Assembly (NCBI RefSeq): GCF_005222695.1
Contig: NZ_STGG01000006.1
Coordinates: forward strand, 62,001 to 126,000
Length of the DNA stretch: 64,000 nucleotides
DNA from: Massilia sp. HP4
Lineage (GTDB): Bacteria > Pseudomonadota > Gammaproteobacteria > Burkholderiales > Burkholderiaceae_D
Direction of reading: 5' to 3'
Both the position numbers and the translations under genes were made by a program. The first letter of the stretch is position 1. Each line of letters begins with the position of its first letter. Shown here one piece after another: positions 34,488-45,528 of the stretch. Under the pieces are notes generated by a model. The model had not been told where the DNA came from, ran no database searches, and saw only the letters and a list, made by a program, of their open reading frames with translations.

Positions 34488-35230
34488 GGGCGGCCTCCGG
34501 CGGTATGCGCCTGGCTGCCGCAAGCCAGCGGCAGCTTGGCCGGCCCCGCCTTCGCCGGCCGTGTCTTGCTCACCGGGAGCGAGGCCAGGTAGGCGGAAAC
34601 GGCGGCCACTTCGGGCTCGGTGAGGCTGGACGAGATCACCTGCATGCAGTCCGGCGCCAGCGCGGTGCGCACGCCGTAGCGCCAGGCGCCCAGCTGGGCG
34701 CTGACATAATCGGCGCGCAGGCCGAGCAGGCCCGGGATGCCCGGCTCGCGTCCGGCCAGGTCGACGCCATGGCAGGCGGTACAGGCCGGGATGCGGCGGC
34801 CGGGAACGCCGCCGGTGGCGATGCGGTGGCCATCCACCACCAGCGCCGCCGGCGCCGGCGCCGGCGCCGCGGCGACCGCCAGCGGCGGCGGATCCTGGAC
34901 GGCGAACCAGTCCGCCATCTGGCGCAGGTAGGCGTCCGGCAGGTAGGCCAGCAGGTAGTTCATCGGCACGTACTTGCGGCGGCCGTCGCGAAAGGCCACC
35001 AACTGGTGGTACAGGTAGCCGGCAGGTTTGCCGGCCAGGCGCGGGAAGTAGACGTTCTCGACGCCGCGGCCGGCCACGCCGTGGCAGCCGGTGCAGGCGG
35101 CGACGCGCGCCTCCATGGTGTCGGGCACACGCGGCGGCGCGGCCGGCGCGGCGCGTTCCTGGGCCACGGCGGCCAGCTGCAATCCGGCCCCGGCCAACAA
35201 TACGACGACTACACGTTCGAGAGGTTTCAA
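34484..35230 (-). CDS. Diheme cytochrome c (c4-like)
   Basis: A 248-residue periplasmic cytochrome, first gene of the oxidase operon. The signal peptide covers about 1-24 (KPLERVVVVLLAGAGLQLAAVAQ). CTGCH and CTACH are the two heme sites, each in a c4-type domain (YLYHQLVAFRDGRRKYVP in the first). The central linker is Ala/Pro-rich. I chose TTG at 35230 as start, since TAGGAGGG lies directly upstream with normal spacing; the ATGs at 35251 and 35263 have no ribosome-binding site and would put charged residues before the signal. Stop overlaps the next start by four bases. Confidence 0.83.
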   Translation of the reverse strand: MKPLERVVVVLLAGAGLQLAAVAQERAAPAAPPRVPDTMEARVAACTGCHGVAGRGVENVYFPRLAGKPAGYLYHQLVAFRDGRRKYVPMNYLLAYLPDAYLRQMADWFAVQDPPPLAVAAAPAPAPAALVVDGHRIATGGVPGRRIPACTACHGVDLAGREPGIPGLLGLRADYVSAQLGAWRYGVRTALAPDCMQVISSSLTEPEVAAVSAYLASLPVSKTRPAKAGPAKLPLACGSQAHTAGGRP

Positions 35231-35349
35231 TCCGACCCTCCTACCAAACATCGACGCAGGCAACGCCGCCGGGACGCATCCCGGCGCTGATATTTGTTAT
35301 GAAGGATAAAACACTTGTTTTTCGCGCGCTCCACCCATAAGGCAGACCG

Positions 35350-35904
35350 TCAGGCCGGTTTCAGGCAGGATGCCAGCCAGCGCGCCGGCCCGCGATGCAG
35401 GTTGGCGCGCTCGCCCGGGTCGCGCAGGAACGAGGCCAGCACCCGCTCGAACAAGGCCAGGCTGTCGCGATAGCGCTGCTGGCGCATCACGCCCGGTTTC
35501 TTGAGGAATTTGAGGACGAAGTAGTCGGCCAGCAGGTCGCCCTGGGCTTCCATATTGAAGTCGGCCAGGGTGGCGTCTTCGTGCAGGGTATAGCCATACG
35601 AGAGGCCAATGCGGAAGGCTCCGCGCAGGCGCACCGGATAGCCCAGCTGGTGCTGCCAGACGTGCGCCATCTCGTGCATGAACCAGTGGATCGCGGGCGG
35701 ATCGCCGCGCGCATAATCGGGCAGGAAGCAGGATGAGTGGAAATAGATGCTGCCATTTGGCGTCATCGCGCAGTTACGCGGCTGGAACGGCATATAACGC
35801 CGGTTGTACACACGTACCCGGCGGTAATCGATGGCGTCGCCGAACAGCAGCAACGCCATCGCGGTTTCGCCCTCGCTGAGAGGGCGGAAGCGCGATCGCT
35901 TCAT
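35350..35904 (-). CDS. Putative zinc-metallopeptidase-like (vgr-related) protein
   Basis: A 184-residue protein with an HExxH-type motif (HEMAHVWQHQ, about residues 78-87). It also carries the segment MTPNGSIYFHSSCFLPDYA and a conserved start FRPLSEGETAMALLLFGDAIDYRRVRVYNRR, given here in parts. This family is common in Proteobacteria and is often named vgr-related or Rhs-associated without experimental support. There is no signal peptide. ATG at 35904 begins the conserved part. It follows eda by 29 bases on the same strand, so it may be co-transcribed with edd-eda, though no metabolic link is apparent. Confidence 0.68.
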   Translation of the reverse strand: MKRSRFRPLSEGETAMALLLFGDAIDYRRVRVYNRRYMPFQPRNCAMTPNGSIYFHSSCFLPDYARGDPPAIHWFMHEMAHVWQHQLGYPVRLRGAFRIGLSYGYTLHEDATLADFNMEAQGDLLADYFVLKFLKKPGVMRQQRYRDSLALFERVLASFLRDPGERANLHRGPARWLASCLKPA

Positions 35905-35933
35905 GCGATCCTGCGGATGCCTGAACGCGACGC

Positions 35934-36554
35934 TCAGGCGCGCAGCGCAGCCGCCGCCTTCGCCAGCTCGGTGATGCGGCCCCAGTCGCCGGCCGCGATC
36001 GCATCCTTCGGCGTCAGCCACGAGCCGCCCACGCAAGCCACGTTCTTGCAGGCCAGGAAAGCAGGCGCGGTCTCGATCGAGATGCCGCCGGTCGGGCAGA
36101 AGGTCACGTCCGGCAGCGGGCCGCCGATTGCGTTGAGCATGCCGACACCACCCGCCGGCACCGCCGGGAACAGCTTCAATTGCCTGAATCCCTGCTCGCG
36201 CGCCGCCATCACTTCGGATGGCGTCATCACGCCTGGCAGCAACGGCAGGCCGCTGGACTTTGCGGCGTCGATCAGCGACTGGGTCAGGCCCGGCGAGACG
36301 CCGAACACGGCGCCCGCATCGCGCGAGGCGGCGAATTCTTCGGGCTGGGTCAGGGTGCCGACGCCGACGATGGCGCCTTCGACCTGGCTCATGGCGCGGA
36401 TCGCTCCCAGGCCATGCTCGGTGCGCAGGGTTACTTCCAGCACACGGATGCCGCCCGCCACCAGCGCCCTGGCCAAGGGCACGGCGTGGTCTGGGTCGTC
36501 GATGGCGATGACGGGGATGACGCTCGCCGAGCGCATGATCTCAAGTAGGGTCAT
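35934..36554 (-). CDS. eda: 2-dehydro-3-deoxy-6-phosphogluconate (KDPG) aldolase
   Basis: A 206-residue aldolase that cleaves KDPG to pyruvate and glyceraldehyde 3-phosphate, the last step of the Entner-Doudoroff pathway. The catalytic Glu is in [11 protein letters not shown], and the Schiff-base Lys in FRQLKLFPA. The phosphate-binding CPTGGI is present. It starts nine bases after the edd stop. I chose ATG at 36554; a GTG at 36566 overlaps the edd stop codon and cannot be excluded. It is co-transcribed with edd, probably under HexR. Confidence 0.95.
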   Translation of the reverse strand: MTLLEIMRSASVIPVIAIDDPDHAVPLARALVAGGIRVLEVTLRTEHGLGAIRAMSQVEGAIVGVGTLTQPEEFAASRDAGAVFGVSPGLTQSLIDAAKSSGLPLLPGVMTPSEVMAAREQGFRQLKLFPAVPAGGVGMLNAIGGPLPDVTFCPTGGISIETAPAFLACKNVACVGGSWLTPKDAIAAGDWGRITELAKAAAALRA

Positions 36555-36562
36555 TGGTTGGC

Positions 36563-38482
<1,920 letters not shown>

Positions 38483-38508
38483 GTTCGTTCCTTCCTGAAT
38501 TTAGTATC

Positions 38509-38523
38509 TGAAATTTTACTACA
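38509..38523 (-). promoter_or_regulatory. HexR-like site upstream of edd
   Basis: On the minus strand, TGTAGTAAAATTTCA. It matches the zwf site (47610-47624) at 13 of 15 positions. HexR boxes in Proteobacteria follow the pattern TGTAGTAAAATTACA. Its place just before edd fits repression of the Entner-Doudoroff operon. Confidence 0.7.
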
Positions 38524-38633
38524 GATTAGCTCGCTGCGCTCATTCACCGCATTCTTCTCTATGAGGATGAGCGATCCCGGTGGCACGGAACGATGGGGAG
38601 AAAAATCGGGCAAGTGAGGTTCGCGCTATTTTT

Positions 38634-38648
38634 TGTAGTGAATTTACG
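38634..38648 (+). promoter_or_regulatory. HexR-like site upstream of pgi
   Basis: TGTAGTGAATTTACG, 13 of 15 identical to the zwf site, 63 bases before the pgi start. It lies in the same divergent region as the edd site, 110 bases away. Confidence 0.62.
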
Positions 38649-38711
38649 CGCAGATGCTTGTATTATTCGATAATCTGCTATTGACAACATTGTGCCACGC
38701 ACCCGGACCCC

Positions 38712-40355
38712 ATGCGCCAGCCTCCTTTGACCAGTACCGCCAGCTTCCAAGCCCTTGCCCAACACGCCGATACCGCCAGGACCTGGCAGATGCGCGACCT
38801 GTTCGCCGCCGACCCGGACCGCTTCGAGCGCTATTCCGACGAGGCCGCGGGCCTGTTCCTAGACTATTCAAAAAATCGCCTCGACGGGCGCACGCTTGAA
38901 CTGCTCGTCCAGGTGGCGCGCGAGCGTGGACTCGAGGCGCGCCGCGACGCGATGTTCGCCGGCGAAAAGATCAACAATACCGAGGGTCGCGCGGTGCTGC
39001 ACACCGCCCTGCGCGCCCCGCGCGGCGCGCAGCTGACGGTCGACGGCCAGGACGTGAACGCCGACGTACACGCCGTGCTCGACCGCGTGAAGACCTTCAC
39101 CGACGCCGTGCGCAGCGGCGAATGGCTGGGCCATACCGGCAAGCCGATCACGGATATCGTGAATATCGGCATTGGCGGCTCGGACCTCGGCCCCAAGATG
39201 GTGGTGCTGGCCCTGCGCCACTACGCCCATCCGCGCCTCTCCATGCACTTCGTGTCGAACGTCGACGGCCATGACATGGACGCCGCCCTGGCGAAGGTCG
39301 ATCCCGAGACCACGCTGTTCATCGTCGCCTCCAAGACGTTCACCACGGCCGAGACCATGATGAACGCACAGACCGCGCGCGCCTGGTTCCTGCAGAGCGC
39401 CCCCGAGGAAGCGCTGGCGAAACACTTCGTCGCCGTCTCGACCAATACCGAGGCAATCAAGACCTTCGGCATCGACCCGGCCAATATGTTCCCGTTCTGG
39501 GACTGGGTCGGCGGCCGTTATTCGGTGTGGTCGGCGATCGGCCTGCCGGTCGCGCTGGCCGTGGGCTTCGGCTACTTCAAGGACTTCCTGGCCGGCGCCC
39601 ATGAGCTCGACGAGCACTTCCGCACCGCCCCACTGGAGCAGAACCTGCCGACCCTGCTCGCCCTGGTCGGCTTCTGGAATCGCCAGTTCCTGGATTGCCC
39701 ATCGGTCTCGATCGCGCCTTACCACCAGGACCTGAACCGCTTCCCGGCCTATCTGCAGCAGCTTGACATGGAGAGCAACGGCAAGCGCGTGACGCGCGAC
39801 GGAGAAGCCGTGGACACCCCGACCTGCCCGGCGATCTGGGGCGAGTGCGGCACCAATGGCCAGCACGCCTACTTCCAGCTGCTGCATCAGGGCACCGACG
39901 TGACGCCGATGGACTTCATCGCCGCCCTGCGTCCGGCCCACGAGATGGACAACCACCACACCGCCCTGCTGGCCAACTGCTTCGCCCAGTCCGAAGCCTT
40001 CATGAAGGGCAAGACGGCCGACGAAGTGCGCGCCGACCTGCAGGCCCAGGGCCTGTCACCAGAAGAAATCGAACGCCTGACGCCGCACAAGACCTTCCCG
40101 GGCAACCGCCCGAGCAACACGATCCTGATGGAGCGCCTGACGCCATCGACCCTGGGCGCCCTGATCGCGCTGTACGAGCACAAGACCTTCGTGCAGGGCG
40201 TGATCTGGGATGTCAACAGTTTCGACCAGTGGGGCGTTGAGTTAGGTAAAGTGCTAGCGAAGAAGATCGAAGCCGAGCTGGCGGGCGAACCTTCACCCGG
40301 CCAGCACGATAGCTCCACGAACGGCCTGATCGCTCGCGCCAAGGCTGCGTTCTGA
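38712..40355 (+). CDS. pgi: Glucose-6-phosphate isomerase
   Basis: A 547-residue cytosolic enzyme interconverting glucose 6-phosphate and fructose 6-phosphate. PGI signatures are present: [36 protein letters not shown] with substrate binding, and [13 protein letters not shown] near the C terminus. The length is normal. No strong Shine-Dalgarno is seen before the ATG at 38712. It is divergent from edd and shares a regulatory region containing two HexR-like sites. A lactonase-like gene follows after 25 bases. Confidence 0.96.
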   Translation: MRQPPLTSTASFQALAQHADTARTWQMRDLFAADPDRFERYSDEAAGLFLDYSKNRLDGRTLELLVQVARERGLEARRDAMFAGEKINNTEGRAVLHTALRAPRGAQLTVDGQDVNADVHAVLDRVKTFTDAVRSGEWLGHTGKPITDIVNIGIGGSDLGPKMVVLALRHYAHPRLSMHFVSNVDGHDMDAALAKVDPETTLFIVASKTFTTAETMMNAQTARAWFLQSAPEEALAKHFVAVSTNTEAIKTFGIDPANMFPFWDWVGGRYSVWSAIGLPVALAVGFGYFKDFLAGAHELDEHFRTAPLEQNLPTLLALVGFWNRQFLDCPSVSIAPYHQDLNRFPAYLQQLDMESNGKRVTRDGEAVDTPTCPAIWGECGTNGQHAYFQLLHQGTDVTPMDFIAALRPAHEMDNHHTALLANCFAQSEAFMKGKTADEVRADLQAQGLSPEEIERLTPHKTFPGNRPSNTILMERLTPSTLGALIALYEHKTFVQGVIWDVNSFDQWGVELGKVLAKKIEAELAGEPSPGQHDSSTNGLIARAKAAF

Positions 40356-40380
40356 AACCTTCAACCGACCTATTTGATCT

Positions 40381-41277
40381 ATGGCAACGGAAAAATTTGA
40401 AGTAGTACACGATGCGCCGATGCTGGTCGGCGAGTCCGCCATCTGGCACGAAGTCGAGTCGGCGCTGTACTGGGTCGACATCGAGGGCCTGACCGTCAAC
40501 CGCCTGCACGCGGCGAGCGGCAAGTTCACCTCATGGAAGATGGGCTCGAACCCGTCGGCGCTGGCGATCGACGACAACAACTGCCTGACCGTGGCCACCC
40601 GCCATGGCCTGCTGCGCCTGAACACGACCGACGGCTCGGAAAAGCCCGTCGCCGACGCGCCATACGATCCGAGCAAGGTGCGTTTCAACGACGGCCGCGT
40701 CGATCCGGCGGGCCGGTTCTGGATCGGCACCATGTACGAGCCGCGCGACCAGCCGGCCGCCGAGATGTATGTGCTGGACCAGGACCAGTTGCGCCGCGCC
40801 TGGAGCGGTGGCATGACCAACTCGAACGGCCTGGCCTGGAGCCTGGACGGCCGCACGATGTACCACGCCGACACCACCACGCACCGCATCGACTGCTACG
40901 ACTACGACGTGGCGACCGGCGAGCAGAGCAACCGCCGCACGATCGTGACCTTCGCCAGCGACAAGTCGGCGCCGGACTACGGCGGCCGGCCGGACGGCGC
41001 CACGATCGACTCGGAAGGCATGTACTGGGTGGCGATGTTCGAAGGCGCGCGCATCCTGCGCATCGCGCCGAATGGCGAGATCGTGCGTGAAATCAGGCTG
41101 CCGGTGAAGTGCCCGACCTCGGTCGCCTTCGGCGGACCGGACCTGCGTACGCTGTACATCACCAGCGCCAGCCATGGCCGGCCGAAAGAGGAGCTGGAGC
41201 AGTATCCGCTCAGCGGCAAGGTGCTGGCATTGAAGGTGGACGTGGCGGGGCGCGAAGAGCCCGAGTACCGCATCTGA
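40381..41277 (+). CDS. SMP-30/gluconolactonase family lactonase
   Basis: A 298-residue six-bladed beta-propeller. Divalent-metal ligands fit the family: Glu18 in VGESAIWHE, Asn in VRFNDGRVD, Asn in GMTNSNGLAWS and Asp in RPDGATID. Members hydrolyse gluconolactone or other sugar lactones. It lies just downstream of pgi on the same strand, and no pgl (6-phosphogluconolactonase) is next to zwf in this window, so it may serve the lactone step of the Entner-Doudoroff or oxidative branch. That role is inferred. No signal peptide is present. Confidence 0.85.
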   Translation: MATEKFEVVHDAPMLVGESAIWHEVESALYWVDIEGLTVNRLHAASGKFTSWKMGSNPSALAIDDNNCLTVATRHGLLRLNTTDGSEKPVADAPYDPSKVRFNDGRVDPAGRFWIGTMYEPRDQPAAEMYVLDQDQLRRAWSGGMTNSNGLAWSLDGRTMYHADTTTHRIDCYDYDVATGEQSNRRTIVTFASDKSAPDYGGRPDGATIDSEGMYWVAMFEGARILRIAPNGEIVREIRLPVKCPTSVAFGGPDLRTLYITSASHGRPKEELEQYPLSGKVLALKVDVAGREEPEYRI

Positions 41278-41285
41278 AGCTGTCG

Positions 41286-41309
41286 CTCCTGCCCCGCCCG
41301 GGGCGGGAG
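41286..41309. terminator. GC-rich hairpin between convergent genes
   Basis: TCCTGCCCC-GCCC-GGGGCGGGA with one G-T pair, between the ends of the lactonase gene and the cytochrome b561 gene. No T-run follows on either strand. Confidence 0.45.
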
Positions 41310-41329
41310 TGCTTACGCGCCTGGCCTGT

Positions 41330-41869
41330 TCATTCCGGTTTGCCTCCGGTGCTCATCTGTTCGAATACCCCGTCGCGCCTGATCCAGGCGTGAAACAGCG
41401 CCGCACCCAAGTGGGCCAGGATGGTAAAGAACAGCACATAGGCCAGCACCCCATGCAGCGGGCGCAAGAAGCCGTACAAGACTGGGCTGTGCGGCAGGAT
41501 CGGCGGCAGGCGGACACCGCTGAACAACTCGACTGGATAGGCGCCCGCCGACAGCATGGCCCAACCAATGACCGGCATGGCGAACATCAGGCCATACAGG
41601 AGCCAGTGGGATGCGGTGGCGGCCATGGCCTGGATGCGCGGCAGGTCGGCCGGCAATGGCGGCGGCGGATGGCGCAGGCGGTTCGCCAGGCGCACGATCG
41701 CCAATAACAGGATCGCCAGCCCGAGCGGGCGATGCAGGTCGAGGAGCACCTCGCGGTGGCGCAGCGACACGACCATGGCGGCGCCGACGAAGAGCATGGT
41801 GAGGATCGCGACGGCCATCGACCAGTGCAGCACGCGGGCCAGCAGGTTGAAATGGGGTGGACGGTTCAT
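41330..41869 (-). CDS. Cytochrome b561-type membrane protein
   Basis: A 179-residue integral membrane protein with four helices. Candidate heme-b histidines are in VLHWSMA, LDLHRPLG, SHWLLYG and RPLHGVLAYVLF. It belongs to the bacterial di-heme b561 group (YceJ-like), which moves electrons between quinol and periplasmic partners. Its ATG overlaps the stop of the membrane-anchored catalase gene by four bases, so the two are translationally coupled and probably work together against periplasmic peroxide. Confidence 0.9.
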   Translation of the reverse strand: MNRPPHFNLLARVLHWSMAVAILTMLFVGAAMVVSLRHREVLLDLHRPLGLAILLLAIVRLANRLRHPPPPLPADLPRIQAMAATASHWLLYGLMFAMPVIGWAMLSAGAYPVELFSGVRLPPILPHSPVLYGFLRPLHGVLAYVLFFTILAHLGAALFHAWIRRDGVFEQMSTGGKPE

Positions 41870-42933
41870 TGCGCGCTCCCGATCCGGGCCTGGCCGCGGC
41901 TGATTTCACGCTCGCGGCGGTTGAACGATTCCGAATAGACCGCCGACCGTGCATGCAGCACCGGATCGTCGGTTGCCACGATCCCTTTCGGCAGGATCAG
42001 CGGATCGAAGTTCAGGTCGAAGCAAGGACCGCCGGCCTGTGCCTGGGCGCGCATCAAGGTCAGCGTACCGACCCTGGTCTCGGGCCGGGTATCCGGCCAT
42101 GGTTTGGAAGGATCTTCGATCGGATCGCCGGGCGCGGCGAACTGCATCACCATGTCCCATTTCAGCGGCCCCTCGGCCAGGCGGCGGTCCAGGTCTTCGG
42201 CCAGGAAATCGCGGCCCGCATTCTTGAGCCGCTCGGGATCGGCAGCCACGAAGGGCGTGTACGGACGCATCGACCAGCGCACGGCGCGCTCCCTGCCCTG
42301 CCCATCGACGAGGCGGAATGCATTGACGCCGTTGAAACGCGTATTGGCCAGGCTGTCGGGCGTCGGCGCACTCTTCGACCATGCGATGAAGTTGGCGATC
42401 TCGGGGTGCTGCGCCAGCACCGCCTTCATCTTCTCGGGATCGGGCTTGCCGCTGGCTGGATCAGGCAGGCGGGCGAGATTCATGGCCTGGAATCCCTCGG
42501 GCGTGGACGAGGCAAAGAACGGGAAGCTGTTCATCGCCACGCGCCACTCCTGGCCATCGTCGGTTTTCAGCTGCAGGGCCATGCCGCGCACCGCGGCCTT
42601 GTTGTCGGGGGCATGGGGATCGTTGCCGGGATTGGAAAACCGGCCCAGCACCGGCGTCGATGCCTGCGCGAAGACGCGCGCGGTCGACAGTTGCGCTGCT
42701 GCGGGAGTCGGCTCGAAGGTGCCGACAATGCAGATGCCTTTGCTGTGCGCGCGGCGGAAACCCGGCTGGGGCGAACCCGATGCTTCGGCGGTATTGGCCA
42801 TGGCCTGGGGCGTGACGCCCTTGCCACCGAACCAGCCGCCGATCCACGCGAAAGCCAGCACCAGCAAGGAGACGATCAGGACGATCGGGATCAGGAAAAC
42901 GAGAGAGCCGCGTTGCGGCGTGGGTGTGGTCAT
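41866..42933 (-). CDS. Membrane-anchored catalase-family heme peroxidase
   Basis: A 355-residue catalase-fold protein with one N-terminal TM helix (about 11-33), placing the enzyme in the periplasm. Distal His63 (RRAHSKG), Asn in AMNSFPFF and the proximal heme tyrosine in RSAVYSESFNRR are in place. It is shorter than classical catalase (about 480) and matches the SrpA/catalase-related peroxidase group, which lacks the flavodoxin-like and C-terminal parts and acts mainly as a peroxidase. It is coupled to a cytochrome b561, a plausible electron donor. ATG at 42933 follows a short promoter region up to 43026. Confidence 0.9.
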   Translation of the reverse strand: MTTPTPQRGSLVFLIPIVLIVSLLVLAFAWIGGWFGGKGVTPQAMANTAEASGSPQPGFRRAHSKGICIVGTFEPTPAAAQLSTARVFAQASTPVLGRFSNPGNDPHAPDNKAAVRGMALQLKTDDGQEWRVAMNSFPFFASSTPEGFQAMNLARLPDPASGKPDPEKMKAVLAQHPEIANFIAWSKSAPTPDSLANTRFNGVNAFRLVDGQGRERAVRWSMRPYTPFVAADPERLKNAGRDFLAEDLDRRLAEGPLKWDMVMQFAAPGDPIEDPSKPWPDTRPETRVGTLTLMRAQAQAGGPCFDLNFDPLILPKGIVATDDPVLHARSAVYSESFNRREREISRGQARIGSAQ

Positions 42934-43026
42934 GATGGGACTGCTTTCGTCGATAATCCGGCGGCCGATCGCGCCTGCACGGGCAGGCGCATTGTCGCAT
43001 AAACAATAGACACCACCCCGCGCAAT

Positions 43027-43848
43027 TCAGCGGCGCACCGACAGCCCGAATGCCAGGCTCAGGTCCGGCGTATCATGATTCCATCCACGCACGACCATCG
43101 CATCGACCTGGCAGTTCTTGTTGAGCAGCCAGCTCACACCGACGTCGACCTGGGCCTGGGCGCCGCCGTGCGATGCGGACGCGACCCGAGGTGCCGCCAG
43201 TTCCACGAATCCCTGCAAGCGTTCGGTGAGCTTTCTCCCCAGCGAAGCCGCCAGGACCGCGTAGCCGAACCGCGCGCCGCCATCGTCCACGTCGGCGCCC
43301 ACGCCAGGTGTGACTGCCAGCGACCAGTCGTCCGATATCTCCCATTCCGCCGCCAGTTCCAGCCGCGGCAAGAGTCCCTTGCCGCGGAGCGCGGTGCTGC
43401 CGGTAGGCAGCGTCACACTGCCGATCAGCCCCAGCGACGGACGCTGGCCCTCGCCATCGGCAATATGCCATTTCAAGCCGATCGCGGTGGACTGCCAGCC
43501 CGCATTCGTGCTGCGCACGCCGGTCGCCGGCTCGAACGTTCGCGCGATGCTGCGGCCGTCGGTCTCGACGCGCAGTTCGGTCGTGTCGCCCAAGCCTATG
43601 CGCAGCAGTGTCGGCGTGCCCAGTGTGCGCACGTGCAGCGCCCCGTGGCGTTCGCGATCCCAGTTGGCGCCGATCTCGAGCTGCACGCGGCCCTGGCCGA
43701 CCACCTGGCTCGAGGCCGTCACGCTCGGACGGTCGGGAATGATGGCATCGTCGTTCGCGGCATGGGCCGTTTGGGCGCCGCAAGCGAGTGCCAGCAGGGT
43801 TGCCAGGAGGCCGGGGAGGAGACGCACAAGGGGCGGTTGGGGTTTCAT
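43027..43848 (-). CDS. Outer-membrane transporter-like protein (phenol MetA-pathway family)
   Basis: A 273-residue predicted beta-barrel. The signal peptide covers about 1-31 (ending TAHAAN). The start IIPDRPSVTASSQVVGQGRVQLEIG and segments such as GLIGSVTLPTGS and VGVSWLLNKNCQVDAMVVRG, shown here in parts, match the family annotated as putative MetA pathway of phenol degradation, an outer-membrane channel group. The ATG at 43848 fits the signal peptide better than the one at 43869. There is no aromatic-degradation gene nearby, so substrate is unknown. Confidence 0.75.
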   Translation of the reverse strand: MKPQPPLVRLLPGLLATLLALACGAQTAHAANDDAIIPDRPSVTASSQVVGQGRVQLEIGANWDRERHGALHVRTLGTPTLLRIGLGDTTELRVETDGRSIARTFEPATGVRSTNAGWQSTAIGLKWHIADGEGQRPSLGLIGSVTLPTGSTALRGKGLLPRLELAAEWEISDDWSLAVTPGVGADVDDGGARFGYAVLAASLGRKLTERLQGFVELAAPRVASASHGGAQAQVDVGVSWLLNKNCQVDAMVVRGWNHDTPDLSLAFGLSVRR

Positions 43849-43933
43849 GGGATCGGACAGCAAAACCACAAGGATAACCTCAGTCTGCCGCGCGACGGCG
43901 GCCAGCGCCGCATGCCAGGCATGCCCATGCGCC

Positions 43934-45388
43934 TCAGCGCCCGCCTGGGCCCATCATCCGCGCCGAGTCGTAGCCGATCCTGACCGCACCCCAGTGCTTC
44001 CCCTGGAGCATGATGGGCATCGAGAGATCATTGATCACTTCACCCGTATCGCGCAAATACGTCTGCAGCAGGAACGGCTCGCGGTTCTTGGCCAGCCTGA
44101 TCCCCACCGGATCGTCGAAGATCCGCTTGTTACGGCAATACACCAGATCATGCTCGCGCTGCCCGGTCGACGGCCGCGAGAACTTGGTGTTGTGGGTCGG
44201 CGCATAGCCGCGGTTATCGACCGCCAGCGCGTAGGCCGCGCCCGGCAAGTCGGTCAGCACGCGGTCGAACATCTGCTGCAGGTCGCGCTCCACCACGCGG
44301 TCGTACGAGGTGGTAAACCGCGGCGGATCGGATTGCGCAATCGGCCGGTACTGCTGGTCGAAGACATTCGCGCCGCCGGCCGCATGCCGCTCCAGGCAGG
44401 CCAGCACCTCGTCGCGCAGCGCGGTGGTGCTGTCCACCAGCGCGTCGAAGGCCGTGCCGCCGGTACGAAAGCCCGCCAGCACGCCCTGCAGCTCCTCGGT
44501 GGCGCCCCGCACCTCGTCCACCCGGCGCGAGGCATCCTGCATCGTGGCCTCGGAGCCCGACGCATTCTGCGCCACCTCTTCCACCTTCGCATTGATCTGC
44601 TGGTTGACGCCGTCGAGCGACTGCATCGCCGCCGCCATCTGGTCGACGGTGGCGGTCATGCGCTCGAAGTCGGCCACGAAGGCCGTCAGGTGGCTGGCCG
44701 CGCTGCCGGCCTCGCGCGCCGACACGTTCACGCCATCGAGGATGCCGGCGGTGGCGCCCGAGGTCGACGTCACGAGTTCGCGCATCGCGCCGCTGGCGGT
44801 CGCGATCTTGACCGCTTCGGCATTGACCACCTGCGACAGGCGCCGCACTTCGGAGGCGACCACCGCGAAGCCGCGCCCGGCCGGGCCGGCGCGCGCCGCC
44901 TCGATCGCGGCATTGATCGCCAGCAGATTGGTCTGGTTGGCGACGTTCTCGATCACGGTGCCGAACTCGCCGATCTCGCGCAGGTGGCCGACCAGCTGGG
45001 TCACGGTGGCGGAAAACCCCTGCACCTGTTCTTCGATGAGCCGCATGCGCCGTTCGAGGCTTGCCAGTTCTTCCATCGATTCGCGCGCCGCCGCCAGGTT
45101 GCGCTGGGCGGTGTCGGCGATGCGCAGGGTGCCGGCATTGACGTCGGCCGACAGCGCGGCCACCTCGCGCGCGCTGGCCGCCAGCGCATCGGCCGCCGCG
45201 TGCTGGCGCGCCGCCTGGGCCTGGGCCTGGTCGACTTCCTTGCGCAGGCGCGCGGCGTTGATCGCCGTGCGGATGCTGCCGTCGCGCGCCTTGACCACCA
45301 GCGTGCGAACATTGCCGGACAGAGAGCGCCCCTTGAAAGGCGCGGCGACCTGCCGCACCACACGACCGATATTACGCAACCACTGCAT
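43934..45388 (-). CDS. Soluble chemoreceptor with C-terminal sensor region
   Basis: A 484-residue methyl-accepting-type protein without a TM helix. The signalling domain is N-terminal to central (about residues 60-320), with the tip [34 protein letters not shown], split as [20 protein letters not shown] and [15 protein letters not shown] ~120-residue C-terminal region (about 355-484) with [29 protein letters not shown], and [15 protein letters not shown] resembles a Cache-type sensor found C-terminally in some soluble receptors. ATG at 45388 has GGAGGGG upstream. It is monocistronic. Ligand unknown; it may sense a cytosolic signal. Confidence 0.85.
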   Translation of the reverse strand: MQWLRNIGRVVRQVAAPFKGRSLSGNVRTLVVKARDGSIRTAINAARLRKEVDQAQAQAARQHAAADALAASAREVAALSADVNAGTLRIADTAQRNLAAARESMEELASLERRMRLIEEQVQGFSATVTQLVGHLREIGEFGTVIENVANQTNLLAINAAIEAARAGPAGRGFAVVASEVRRLSQVVNAEAVKIATASGAMRELVTSTSGATAGILDGVNVSAREAGSAASHLTAFVADFERMTATVDQMAAAMQSLDGVNQQINAKVEEVAQNASGSEATMQDASRRVDEVRGATEELQGVLAGFRTGGTAFDALVDSTTALRDEVLACLERHAAGGANVFDQQYRPIAQSDPPRFTTSYDRVVERDLQQMFDRVLTDLPGAAYALAVDNRGYAPTHNTKFSRPSTGQREHDLVYCRNKRIFDDPVGIRLAKNREPFLLQTYLRDTGEVINDLSMPIMLQGKHWGAVRIGYDSARMMGPGGR

Positions 45389-45528
45389 GTCCCCTCCATC
45401 CACAGCGCCGATTGGCTGCGATCTTTATTTGAGGAAACTATAGTCTGAATCGATTCCGCTGTCATGCCTCTCGGGAATAGGCCCGCATGCTGTTGATACG
45501 GCGCGACAGCGCGCATTGTCACTTGCGT

